A stretch of DNA of 64,000 bases from an uncultured Collinsella sp. (GTDB taxonomy: Bacteria; Actinomycetota; Coriobacteriia; Coriobacteriales; Coriobacteriaceae): assembly GCA_902470905.1 (NCBI GenBank), contig CABRIC010000004.1, positions 1 to 64,000 of the forward strand, in the 5' to 3' direction. The position numbers and the translations under genes were made by a program. Below are positions 53,725-61,569 of this stretch, one piece after another (positions within the stretch are counted from its first letter, which is position 1; each line of letters starts with the position of its first letter). Under the pieces are notes generated by a model. That model saw nothing but the letters and a program-made list of their open reading frames with translations, did not search any database and had not been told where the DNA came from.

Positions 53725-54369
53725 ATGCATATCTACTCTGTCTCTGATCCCGAGTTCAAGTCCTATGGCAACGTTTGGGATAACGTTCCGTCCGAGCTTA
53801 CGTCACCCGTGCTCGAGGCGCTTGCCTCCACGCCCATCCCTGAGGGCAGCAAATACGTGGCAAGCGCGCCGGAGCTCGAGGGCGTCAAGGATGCCGATAA
53901 ACTGGGCTTTCTCATGTTTGGTGGCCGCCCCTTCCAGCTCGGCTGGTGCAACGGCCACAACACACGCCTCAACTGCCTGGAGTACCACCGCGCGAGCGAG
54001 TTCAACCTGGGTGCTCGCGATTTTATCCTGCTCGTGGCGCATCGCTGGGAGATCGAGGACGGCAAGCTCGACACCGCGTGCGTTAAGGCGTTCCACGTGC
54101 CGGCTGGCACGCTTGTTGAGGTTTTCAACACCACGCTTCACTATACGCCGTGCATGGTCGACGATGGGGGCTTCCAGGTGATGGTGGCGCTGCCCGCCGG
54201 CACCAACGGTCCGCGCCCCGAGGCTGCGGCCGACATGCCCACGGCCGGCGACGCTTACTGCTATTGGAAGGCCGACAAGTGGGTTCTCTGCCATGCTGAC
54301 AGCCCCAAGGCTGCCGAGGGCGGCTACGTAGGCCTCATCGGCAAGAACCTCGACATCGCCTGCGACTAG
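53725..54369 (+). CDS. DUF4867 family protein
   Basis: 214-residue soluble protein, function not established. Visible family features: IYSVSDPEFKSYG at the start, LGWCNGHNTRLNCLEYHRASEFN, FHVPAGTLVEVFNTTLHYTPC, VALPAGTNGP and KWVLCH near the end. The His/Glu-containing beta-strand pattern suggests a cupin-like sugar-binding or isomerase fold, which is inference. ATG 53725 has AGGAG upstream. A palindromic operator overlaps its promoter. Two 57-bp palindromes follow its stop. Confidence 0.8.
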   Translation: MHIYSVSDPEFKSYGNVWDNVPSELTSPVLEALASTPIPEGSKYVASAPELEGVKDADKLGFLMFGGRPFQLGWCNGHNTRLNCLEYHRASEFNLGARDFILLVAHRWEIEDGKLDTACVKAFHVPAGTLVEVFNTTLHYTPCMVDDGGFQVMVALPAGTNGPRPEAAADMPTAGDAYCYWKADKWVLCHADSPKAAEGGYVGLIGKNLDIACD

Positions 54370-54377
54370 AATCTTCC

Positions 54378-54513
54378 GTCTCGATCTGTAACATCTAGCG
54401 GGCTAAATCGTCTCTACCTGTTACAGATTTAGACAAACTGTAGAAGCTGACCGAAAATCTCGATCTGTAACACCAAGCCCGGTTTTGGCGGCCTACCTGT
54501 TACAGATCGAGAC
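54378..54513. repeat. Second pair of 57-bp palindromes
   Basis: Units at 54378-54434 and 54457-54513 (79-bp step) have the same 16-25-16 geometry and arms (GTCTCGATCTGTAACA and inverse) as the array at 10137. Confidence 0.9.
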
Positions 54514-54517
54514 AAAC

Positions 54518-54568
54518 CGCCCCCAACCACCACAAAGGTGCCTGTCCCCTTTGTGGTGGTTGGGGGCG
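54518..54568. repeat. 21-bp perfect inverted repeat
   Basis: CGCCCCCAACCACCACAAAGG (54518-54538) is matched exactly by its reverse complement at 54548-54568, with a 9-nt loop TGCCTGTCC. It lies between the 57-bp palindromes and the glucosidase remnant; role unknown. Confidence 0.8.
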
Positions 54569-54627
54569 GGTATCAAAAAGTGTCAGACGGGGCGGCTGCC
54601 GGGCACCTGTGCGCGAAAAGAGGTATC

Positions 54628-54723
54628 GACCTGCGTCAGCATGTCGCCGTGATGCGCGACGCGGTGACCGAGGACGGTGTTGACCCGCTGGGCTACACCA
54701 CCTGGGGCCCGATCGCTGCGCTT
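54628..54723 (+). pseudogene. Remnant of a GH1 6-phospho-beta-glucosidase
   Basis: About 32 codons (DLRQHVAVMRDAVTEDGVDP then LGYTTWGPIA) match the C-terminal region of family 1 glycosidases, where EDGVDxxGYTxWG is conserved. Neither the catalytic glutamates nor the rest of the enzyme is present, so this is a deletion scar. A terminator follows at 54756. Confidence 0.55.
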
Positions 54724-54755
54724 CGCAAGTCCTGCTTTATAACGTCCTAATCAAA

Positions 54756-54796
54756 GCGCCCGGCGAGAAGTTAATGCTCGCCGGGCGCTTTTTTTT
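54756..54796 (+). terminator. Strong intrinsic terminator behind the glycosidase remnant
   Basis: GCGCCCGGCGAG (54756-54767) / CTCGCCGGGCGC (54777-54788) followed by eight T residues. A near copy without the T-tract occurs at 63520-63552. Confidence 0.9.
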
Positions 54797-54833
54797 GACT
54801 AGTCGTTTAAGAACGTCCCCAACGACTAGTCAA
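54795..54833. repeat. GTCCCC-type repeat, short form
   Basis: TTGACTAGTCGTT (54795-54807) and AACGACTAGTCAA (54821-54833) are perfect inverted repeats around TAAGAACGTCCCC, related to the units at 32429 and 44625. Confidence 0.8.
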
Positions 54834-54949
54834 AAATGAGCCATGTGTCCCAGTTGTGGAGACTCGTTGAGCCGTCTGGGTATCGTGAAAGATCGCGCGC
54901 TCGCCCATCATCAAAAGTGACACACGCTACCAGTTGATGGGAGGCAGCT

Positions 54950-55687
54950 ATGGGCTTCTTTGACAAGATGTTCGAGAAGAAAGAGTGCGCGATTTGCGGT
55001 ACCGAGCTGGGACTTTTGGGAAAGACCAAGATCAACGAAGGCTACCTGTGCAAAGAGTGCGTCGGCAAGCTCTCTCCCTTCTTCCACGGCTATCGCTCCA
55101 GCACCGCGGACGACATCCGCGAGCAGCTCGCCTACCGCGAGGCCAATGCCGAGCGCCTAGCCTCGTTCAACCCCACGCGCACGCTCTCTGCCGGGCGCAC
55201 CAACGTCATGCTCGACGAAGACGCGGGCCTGCTGATCATTACCTCGCAGAGCCGCTGGCGCGACGCCAATCCCGACATCATCGAGTTCTCGCAGGTACTC
55301 GGTTGCGATATGGATATCGACGAGCACCGCACCGAGATCTATCGCGAGACAAAAGATGGCGAACGCGAGAGCTACAATCCGCCGCGTTACGACCTGGATT
55401 ACGACTTTAACCTGACCATCCACGTCAACACGCCGTATTTTACCGAGATCAACCTGCGCGTGAACGACTCCACCATCGATCAGCGCGGTTCCATCGAGTA
55501 CCGCGAGGCCAAGCGCCAGGCAACCGAAGTCCGCGACGCCCTGGTGCAGCTGCGCCAGGAAACGCGCGACAGCGTCATGGCCGCCAAGGCTCCCAAGACC
55601 GCGGTGACCTGCCCCTTCTGCGGAGCCACCACCATTCCCGATGCCAGCGGGCGCTGCGAATACTGCGGCGGCGCCATCGGCGCATAG
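54950..55687 (+). CDS. DUF4428 zinc-ribbon protein
   Basis: 245 residues, soluble. An N-terminal treble-clef-like site CAICGTELGLLGKTKINEGYLCKEC (DUF4428 type, about 18-42) and a C-terminal zinc ribbon CPFCGATT..CEYCGG (about 222-241) flank a central alpha/beta domain. Function unknown. First gene of a four-gene cassette with a zinc-ribbon membrane protein, an SPFH protein and a lipoprotein. GGGAGGCAGCT is the ribosome site. Confidence 0.8.
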   Translation: MGFFDKMFEKKECAICGTELGLLGKTKINEGYLCKECVGKLSPFFHGYRSSTADDIREQLAYREANAERLASFNPTRTLSAGRTNVMLDEDAGLLIITSQSRWRDANPDIIEFSQVLGCDMDIDEHRTEIYRETKDGERESYNPPRYDLDYDFNLTIHVNTPYFTEINLRVNDSTIDQRGSIEYREAKRQATEVRDALVQLRQETRDSVMAAKAPKTAVTCPFCGATTIPDASGRCEYCGGAIGA

Positions 55688-55711
55688 CCTCCGGCAGCGA
55701 AAGGACCGATC

Positions 55712-57034
55712 ATGGCCTTCGAGAGCGTCAACTATCAGTGCCCCGCGTGTGGTGGCCCCCTTCACTTTGCCAGTGCCGAGCAAAAGCTCGTCTGTGACTA
55801 CTGCGACTCGCGTTTTGAAGTCGAAGAAGTCGAAGCCCTCTATCGCGAGCGCCAGGACAAGGCGGACGCCAAAGCCGACGCCGCAGTAGCGGCGCCCAAG
55901 CCCGCCGCCGACGCCGCGGTGCAGGAGCTCGCCCAAAACGCCGGCTACATCTGCTCGTCGTGCGGCGCCGAGCTAATCTCGGACGGTACCGTCGCCGTTA
56001 CCACCTGCCCGTACTGCGGCAACCCCGCCGTGGCACCCGGTCAGCTCTCGGGCGACTTCTTACCCGACCTGGTGATTCCGTTTAAGCTCGGGCGCGACGA
56101 CGTTATGGCCGCGCTCAAAGAGCACTACAAGGGCAAGATCCTGCTGCCCAAGAGCTTTGTCGCCGGCAACCACATCGACGAAGTCCAAGGCGTTTACGTG
56201 CCGTTTTGGCTTTACGGCGCCCGTGTGGACGGCGAAGTGTACTTTGATGCGACCAACGAGACCGTGACCGAGGAATCCGATTGCACCGTCACGACCACCG
56301 ACCACTACGATGCCTACCGTAAGGGCAATATCTCGTTTGAGCGCGTATCCGTCGACGGATCGTCCAAGATGCCCGACGGCCACATGGACGCCATCGAGCC
56401 GTTTGACTACGATGCCCTGCGCCCGTTCTCGGTCGCGTATATGCCCGGCTACATCGCCAACCGCTACGACGAGGACTGCGAAACCTGCAAGGCGCGCGCC
56501 GAACGCCGCATGGAGGAGAGCACGATCTCGGCCCTGCGCGAAACCGTCGTCGACGAATATGACGATGCCACGGTCGAAAGCAAGCAGCTCGACTACACCT
56601 GGGAAAACAGCGATTATGCCCTGTTCCCCGTGTGGATGCTCTCTACCTCATGGAACGGCAAGAGCTACCTGTTTGCCATGAACGGCCAGACCGGTCGCAT
56701 GGTCGGCGAGCTTCCCTGCTCCAAGTCCAAGCTCGCTATCGCCTCGGTGCTGTTCTTTGTGATCGGATTTGTCCTCTCCCAGATCCTCTTCATGGGTGAG
56801 AACGCCTTCGATCCGGATTACCTCGCCTTTGACATCGAGGGCATCCTCATCAACATCGTCGCGCCGCTGATCATCGTGATCATCGCAGACGTGCTGCTGG
56901 TCGGCCAGCTCAAGACAGCCAACGAGGCCACCCACGCCGACGAGTACTGCGGCGAGCTCGACCTGGTCGAGAAGCACGACACCTTCAGCCACACCGAGAC
57001 CACCGTTGTCATGAAGGATGACAAGGACGACTAA
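55712..57034 (+). CDS. Zinc-ribbon membrane protein (YdjG-like)
   Basis: 440 residues. Two zinc ribbons, CPACGG..CDYCDS (about 10-31) and CSSCGA..CPYCGN (about 82-101), precede a large soluble domain (about 110-340). Two membrane helices follow (about 349-370 and 388-412) and then an acidic tail. Resembles TFIIB-type zinc-ribbon proteins such as B. subtilis YdjG, which acts with an SPFH protein in envelope stress. Starts 24 bp after the DUF4428 gene. Confidence 0.75.
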   Translation: MAFESVNYQCPACGGPLHFASAEQKLVCDYCDSRFEVEEVEALYRERQDKADAKADAAVAAPKPAADAAVQELAQNAGYICSSCGAELISDGTVAVTTCPYCGNPAVAPGQLSGDFLPDLVIPFKLGRDDVMAALKEHYKGKILLPKSFVAGNHIDEVQGVYVPFWLYGARVDGEVYFDATNETVTEESDCTVTTTDHYDAYRKGNISFERVSVDGSSKMPDGHMDAIEPFDYDALRPFSVAYMPGYIANRYDEDCETCKARAERRMEESTISALRETVVDEYDDATVESKQLDYTWENSDYALFPVWMLSTSWNGKSYLFAMNGQTGRMVGELPCSKSKLAIASVLFFVIGFVLSQILFMGENAFDPDYLAFDIEGILINIVAPLIIVIIADVLLVGQLKTANEATHADEYCGELDLVEKHDTFSHTETTVVMKDDKDD

Positions 57035-57082
57035 CCATCCTGACCAATACCACCCGGCCTTTGACGAGAAAGGAAGATCACC

Positions 57083-58336
57083 ATGGGACTCTTGAAAGCT
57101 GGATTGGGTGCTGCCGGCGGCGTCATGGCCGACCAGTGGAAGGAATTTATCTACTGCGAATCGATGCCCGCTGACGTCTTGGCCTGCAAGGGCAGCAAGC
57201 GCACCGGCGGCCGCAGCTCCAACACGCGCGGCGAGGACAACGTCATCTCCAACGGCTCGGTCATCGCCGTCAACGACGGCCAGGGCATGCTCGTGGTGCA
57301 AAACGGCAAGATCATCGAGGTTGCGCTGGAGCCCGGCGAGTTCGTCTTTGACACCGGCAGCGAGCCGAGCGTCTTCAGCGGCAACCTGGGCGACTCCATC
57401 AAGGAGACGTTCGCCAATATCGGCAGCCGCTTTACCTTTGGCGGCGACGCGGGCAAGGACCAGCGCGTCTACTTCATCAACACCAAGGAGATCATCGGCA
57501 ACAAGTACGGCACCGCCTCGCCTGTGCCCTTCCGCGTGGTCGATAACAACATCGGCCTGGATGTCGACATTTCCGTGCGCTGCAACGGTGAGTATTCATA
57601 CCGTATCACCAACCCGCTGCTGTTCTACACCAATGTCTGCGGCAACGTGACCGACAGCTATACGCGCGACAAGATCGACAGCCAGCTTAAATCCGAGCTG
57701 CTCACCGCCTTACAGCCTGCCTTTGCCAAGATCTCGGAGATGGGCATTCGCTACAGTGCCATCCCCGGTCACACCACCGAGCTCGCGCGCGCGCTCAACG
57801 AAGTCCTCTCGGCCGATTGGCGCGACTTGCGCGGTGTCGAGATCGTGAGCTTTGGCGTCAACTCCATCGCCGCTTCGCAAGAAGACGAGCAGATGATCAA
57901 GGACCTGCAGAAGGCCGCGGTCATGCGCGATCCCACCATGGCGGCCGCCAACATCGCCAGTGCCCAGAGTGACGCAATGCGCGCGGCAGCGGCCAACCCC
58001 AACGGCGCGATGGCCGGCTTTATGGGTATGGGCATGGCGGGCGGCATGGGCGGCATGAACGCCAGCCAGCTGTTCGCCGCCGGCCAGGCACAGCAGCAGG
58101 CTGCCCCACAGCCAGCTCCGGCTCCGGCACCCGCCCCCGCGCCGGCTCCTGCCGCTGCCCCCGCGGCCGGCACGTGGACCTGCAGCTGCGGTGCCACCAA
58201 CACCGGCAAGTTCTGCCCCGAGTGCGGCAGCCCCGCGCCCGCGCCCGCGCCCGCACCGGCCAAGTGGTTCTGCCCCAACTGCGGCAGCGAAAACGGCGGC
58301 AAGTTCTGCAGCAACTGCGGAACGCCCAGGCCCTAG
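57083..58336 (+). CDS. SPFH-domain protein with C-terminal zinc ribbons (YdjI-like)
   Basis: 417 residues. The SPFH/virion-core-like domain (about 20-275) starts DQWKEFIYCESMPADVL and includes GSVIAVNDGQGMLVVQNGKI and SFGVNSIAASQEDEQMI. A Met/Gly-rich segment (about 305-330) and an Ala/Pro repeat linker lead to two zinc ribbons: CSCGATNTGKFCPECG and CPNCGSENGGKFCSNCG. YdjI of B. subtilis recruits PspA-type stress proteins to the membrane; a similar scaffold role is inferred. No PspA homologue is in the window. AAAGGAAGATCACC is the ribosome site. Confidence 0.82.
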   Translation: MGLLKAGLGAAGGVMADQWKEFIYCESMPADVLACKGSKRTGGRSSNTRGEDNVISNGSVIAVNDGQGMLVVQNGKIIEVALEPGEFVFDTGSEPSVFSGNLGDSIKETFANIGSRFTFGGDAGKDQRVYFINTKEIIGNKYGTASPVPFRVVDNNIGLDVDISVRCNGEYSYRITNPLLFYTNVCGNVTDSYTRDKIDSQLKSELLTALQPAFAKISEMGIRYSAIPGHTTELARALNEVLSADWRDLRGVEIVSFGVNSIAASQEDEQMIKDLQKAAVMRDPTMAAANIASAQSDAMRAAAANPNGAMAGFMGMGMAGGMGGMNASQLFAAGQAQQQAAPQPAPAPAPAPAPAPAAAPAAGTWTCSCGATNTGKFCPECGSPAPAPAPAPAKWFCPNCGSENGGKFCSNCGTPRP

Positions 58337-58416
58337 CGCCCCTAACTGGTAATGAGCGGGGGATCCGCCACCCCCGCATTTGCTTCTATGGGTTTCGTTC
58401 GATGAAGGAGGACACC

Positions 58417-59259
58417 ATGAAGACAACGTTCAAAAAGTCCGTACTCGCATTTCTGACATGCGTCCTGGCGCTCGCCTTTGCCCTGACGGGCTGCAGCGGC
58501 GGCGGCAAAGACCCCAAGGCCAACTTCGTCGGCAGCTGGGAACTCTCGGGTGGAACCTTGGACGGCGAAGAGCTCACCGATGAGTACATGGATATGCTCA
58601 AGGAGTGGGGCCTCAACTGTATCCTGATCCTCGACGAAGACGGCACGGGCGTCCTCGACATGTTCCTTGAGGTCGCCGACCTGAAATGGGAGGCCAAGGA
58701 CGCCACCACCGTAACGATTACCGCCGAAGATGAGTCGCACGACCTGAAACTCAAGGACGACAAGCTCGTCCTCGAGGTGGAAGGCGACAAGCTTATCTTT
58801 ACGAAGTCCGACAAGGATCTGTCCGGTACGGTGAAGAAGGATCGCGAGAACGCCGAGAAGGAAGAAGAGATCGATGAGGCCGTCGAAGACGACGACGTCC
58901 AGAGCATCGAAATCTCCCCCGCCGTCACCGTCGCCGATGACGACCTGTGCACCATCACCATCACCGAGAAGTTCAAGGACGACTGGGGCGACATCGGCTT
59001 TGTCGTCAACATCACCAACAAGAGCGACAAGGACCTGACCTTCTACGCTCCTTCCGGCAAGACCAACGTCAACGGCACCATGAAGGAACCCTGGTTCTCG
59101 GCTCACTTGATGCCCGGCACCAACGCCACCGAGGAATTCACGTTCTCGAAGGGCACGCTCGATAGCCTTGACGACCTCGTCAATACGACCATCGGCATCG
59201 ACGCCTACCTGACCGATTCCTACGAGGACGTCGCCTCCTACAGCGCAACCATCGCGTAA
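58417..59259 (+). CDS. Putative lipoprotein, acidic
   Basis: 280 residues with a signal peptide and lipobox ALTGCSG (Cys about 26), so anchored to the outer face of the membrane. The mature part has a beta-rich lipocalin-like start (FVGSWELSGG), a Glu/Lys coiled segment (about 140-160) and a DUF-type Ig-like domain (about 165-275). Function unknown. ATG 58417 with AAGGAGG. It probably belongs to the zinc-ribbon/SPFH cassette. Confidence 0.8.
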   Translation: MKTTFKKSVLAFLTCVLALAFALTGCSGGGKDPKANFVGSWELSGGTLDGEELTDEYMDMLKEWGLNCILILDEDGTGVLDMFLEVADLKWEAKDATTVTITAEDESHDLKLKDDKLVLEVEGDKLIFTKSDKDLSGTVKKDRENAEKEEEIDEAVEDDDVQSIEISPAVTVADDDLCTITITEKFKDDWGDIGFVVNITNKSDKDLTFYAPSGKTNVNGTMKEPWFSAHLMPGTNATEEFTFSKGTLDSLDDLVNTTIGIDAYLTDSYEDVASYSATIA

Positions 59260-59309
59260 CGGCAGACACCGACAGCCGCGGATTGGCGGACACATCCGCG
59301 CACATGCCA

Positions 59310-59344
59310 GGCGGGGACGCAGGAGATAGTCCTGCGGCCCCGCC
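59310..59344 (+). terminator. Terminator of the zinc-ribbon/SPFH cassette
   Basis: GGCGGGGaCGCAGGA (59310-59324) pairs with TCCTGCGgCCCCGCC (59330-59344) except for one internal mismatch; GCTTTA follows. Confidence 0.7.
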
Positions 59345-59375
59345 GCTTTATGCCGACAGCGCTGCCCACACAAGC

Positions 59376-59416
59376 AGGCCGCCCGCTGTTTTTAGATGCG
59401 AAACGGCGGGCGGCCT
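59376..59416 (-). terminator. Terminator of the 7TM-kinase-regulator operon
   Basis: AGGCCGCCCGC (59376-59386) and its exact complement (59406-59416) form the stem, located 34 bp beyond the regulator stop. The loop holds a run of T residues; no T-tract follows the stem. Confidence 0.6.
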
Positions 59417-59449
59417 ATCTTTGGCGTTGGAGCACGGGCGGCGCACCGA

Positions 59450-60073
59450 CTACGGGCGCTCCATGTTGGGAACGATGCTGCCCTCAGTCACCGCATGCAC
59501 GGCCAGGCGCATGATGTTGTCGTAGCCGGTCTTGCTCAGGATCTCCGAGATGCGGCGCTTGATGGTGCCCTCACTCATAAACAGCTCGGCCGCGATCTCG
59601 CGACGACTTTTGCCCTCGCAGGCAAGGCGCAAGATCGACAGCTCGACATCGCCGAGGGCCGCCGTGCCCGAGAAGATGCTCTCGGGCGGCTTGGGAAACG
59701 TGCAGTAACCCGCCAGCGTGGAGCGCATCACGGCGAAAAGCTCGTCGATACCGACGTTCTTGTACACAAAGCTGTCGACGCCCGCCTCGCGTGCCTGGTC
59801 CACAAAGGTGATTTCGGGCATACCCGTCATGATAATGACGCGGCACTCGGGCAGTTGTTCTTTGATGCGCGCCGCCGCCACGATGCCGTTGGAATCGTGC
59901 TCGGTGCACACGTCCATCAGTATCATGTCCGGGCGCTCCTTAAGCACAACGTCCAAGGCATCCGAGGCGTCGGCGATCGCGGCAACAACCGTCATGTCGG
60001 GCTGGTCACCGACGGAGCGCGCGAGGCTCTCGCGCAAGATAGCCTGGTCTTCGACGATTAACACGCGAATCAT
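59450..60073 (-). CDS. LuxR-family response regulator
   Basis: 207 residues. Receiver domain with EDQ acidic pair, phospho-acceptor D54 in MILMDVCTEHDSNG and conserved T/K (IMTGMPE, YKNV). LuxR HTH (about 140-200): LSILRLACEGKSRREIAAEL and EGTIKRRISEILSKTGYDNIMRL. Last gene of a three-gene operon; its ATG overlaps the kinase stop by 4 bp. Target genes unknown; the divergent membrane-protein gene at 63740 is one candidate. Confidence 0.92.
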   Translation of the reverse strand: MIRVLIVEDQAILRESLARSVGDQPDMTVVAAIADASDALDVVLKERPDMILMDVCTEHDSNGIVAAARIKEQLPECRVIIMTGMPEITFVDQAREAGVDSFVYKNVGIDELFAVMRSTLAGYCTFPKPPESIFSGTAALGDVELSILRLACEGKSRREIAAELFMSEGTIKRRISEILSKTGYDNIMRLAVHAVTEGSIVPNMERP

Positions 60074-61569
60074 GAACTTCTCCTTTGGGCCGTGGCGCTG
60101 GAGGCGAGCGGGATGGACACCGTAAGCGTGAAGGGCGGGGCGGTGTGGACTTCCAGGCTGCCGCCCAGATTCTGTGCGACATGCCTCATACCTGGGATAC
60201 CCGTTCCCTCGCGATACGATACGGGTGCAGGCGCGCCGTCGTTAGAAACGACCATCCGCGCGACAGCGCCGTCTTCTGTCCCCTCCTGCCACAGGCGCAC
60301 ATGGACCTGATGGGCCTGTGCATGCTTGGTGGCATTGGTCGAGGCTTCGCGGATAATCTGCAAAAATGCTGCGGCGACACGCGCGTCGTTTGGCAGCTCG
60401 CCCTCCACATCGATCTGCACGCTCACCAGGCCAAAGGCATGGACGATATCGCCCAGTTGCTCTGCCGGTTCGCTGTCGCCCCCGCTGCGCAGATCGGCAG
60501 CGATTGAGCGCAGCAGCGGGTCGATCTGCTCGAGTGACTCGTCATCCAGGCGCCCTTCCTCCAGATAACGATGGAGAATGGACAGGCGCTGCCCGATCAC
60601 GTCGTGCACGCGAGCGCGCATACGCAGATAGGCCGCATTGTCGGCAACTTTTTTGACTTCTTCGATCTGGGCTTGGAGCTCTTGGCCCGCAAGCTCAAGC
60701 AGGTGGTTGGCTTGCGCTAGGCGATCATGGGCATGCGCATACTCTGTTACATCCAGACCGATAATGCGCTCGAAGAGGCGGCCCGAAACCATAACGTCAT
60801 CGTGCACGAACAAGCGAATCTCGGCGGGAGAAACCTCGACCACAACGCGCGCCTCACCAAAGCGGTCCAGATTAATCCGCACACGGTTCTGGCTGCTTTC
60901 GGGCATTTGCATACTGAGTTTTCGTAGGTCGTTCCATGTGCTGCTCATGTCGCGCAAATCGGTGGGCATATGAAGCTCCACCAGGTTTTTGCGCATGCAG
61001 CGGTTCATGAGCAACGGACGGCCCCTCGGGTCTAGATACAGGATGCCCACGGGAATCACGTTGATGGTTTCAATCGTCGAGAACGCGGTAATATCCTCCT
61101 GGCGGTTACGGACGTCCATCAAGAGCGCCGCGATGGAACGGAACAGGAAGAACGCTCCCTCTGCGATAAGGACAACGGTCCACGCCGAGCCCATAACAAC
61201 AACCATTGGCGGCGTAACGGCGGCAACGAGCAGCAGCTCAGTCAGCATGACGGGGAGGCGATAGTGCACCATAAGCACCACGCCATAGACAAAGATCGCG
61301 GCATTGAGCCACAGCGCTCCGCCCATCGCCCTGGCGCAAACGCCAAGCGGCGCCACCAGATACGAGCCAGACGACGCGAACAGGATAAGCGCCGAAACCA
61401 TCAGGTGAACCACGAGGCTCGCCTCGTAGGCGCAAGTCACCTTACGGTTATAGGACGTGCGACGCGACGCGATGAGTGGAACGTGAATTGTCTGCAGGCA
61501 TGCCGCCAGGGCAAAGACGACATCGAGCGCGACAATCTGAGGAAGGATGAGCGGAATCTGCATGGTCAC
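60070..61569 (-). CDS. Membrane histidine kinase (HisKA_3-type)
   Basis: 499 residues. Five or six membrane helices (about 5-165), a PAS-like domain (about 170-275; IPVGILYLDPRGRPLLMNRCM), a coiled-coil, then phospho-acceptor RMRARVHDVIGQRLSIL near residue 320 and a HATPase domain with N-box REASTNATKHAQAH and G-box GTGIPGMRHVAQNLGG. A DNG-type D-box is replaced by SNDGAPAP. Its ATG overlaps the 7TM gene stop by 4 bp, so the three proteins are made together. Confidence 0.9.
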   Translation of the reverse strand: MTMQIPLILPQIVALDVVFALAACLQTIHVPLIASRRTSYNRKVTCAYEASLVVHLMVSALILFASSGSYLVAPLGVCARAMGGALWLNAAIFVYGVVLMVHYRLPVMLTELLLVAAVTPPMVVVMGSAWTVVLIAEGAFFLFRSIAALLMDVRNRQEDITAFSTIETINVIPVGILYLDPRGRPLLMNRCMRKNLVELHMPTDLRDMSSTWNDLRKLSMQMPESSQNRVRINLDRFGEARVVVEVSPAEIRLFVHDDVMVSGRLFERIIGLDVTEYAHAHDRLAQANHLLELAGQELQAQIEEVKKVADNAAYLRMRARVHDVIGQRLSILHRYLEEGRLDDESLEQIDPLLRSIAADLRSGGDSEPAEQLGDIVHAFGLVSVQIDVEGELPNDARVAAAFLQIIREASTNATKHAQAHQVHVRLWQEGTEDGAVARMVVSNDGAPAPVSYREGTGIPGMRHVAQNLGGSLEVHTAPPFTLTVSIPLASSATAQRRSS

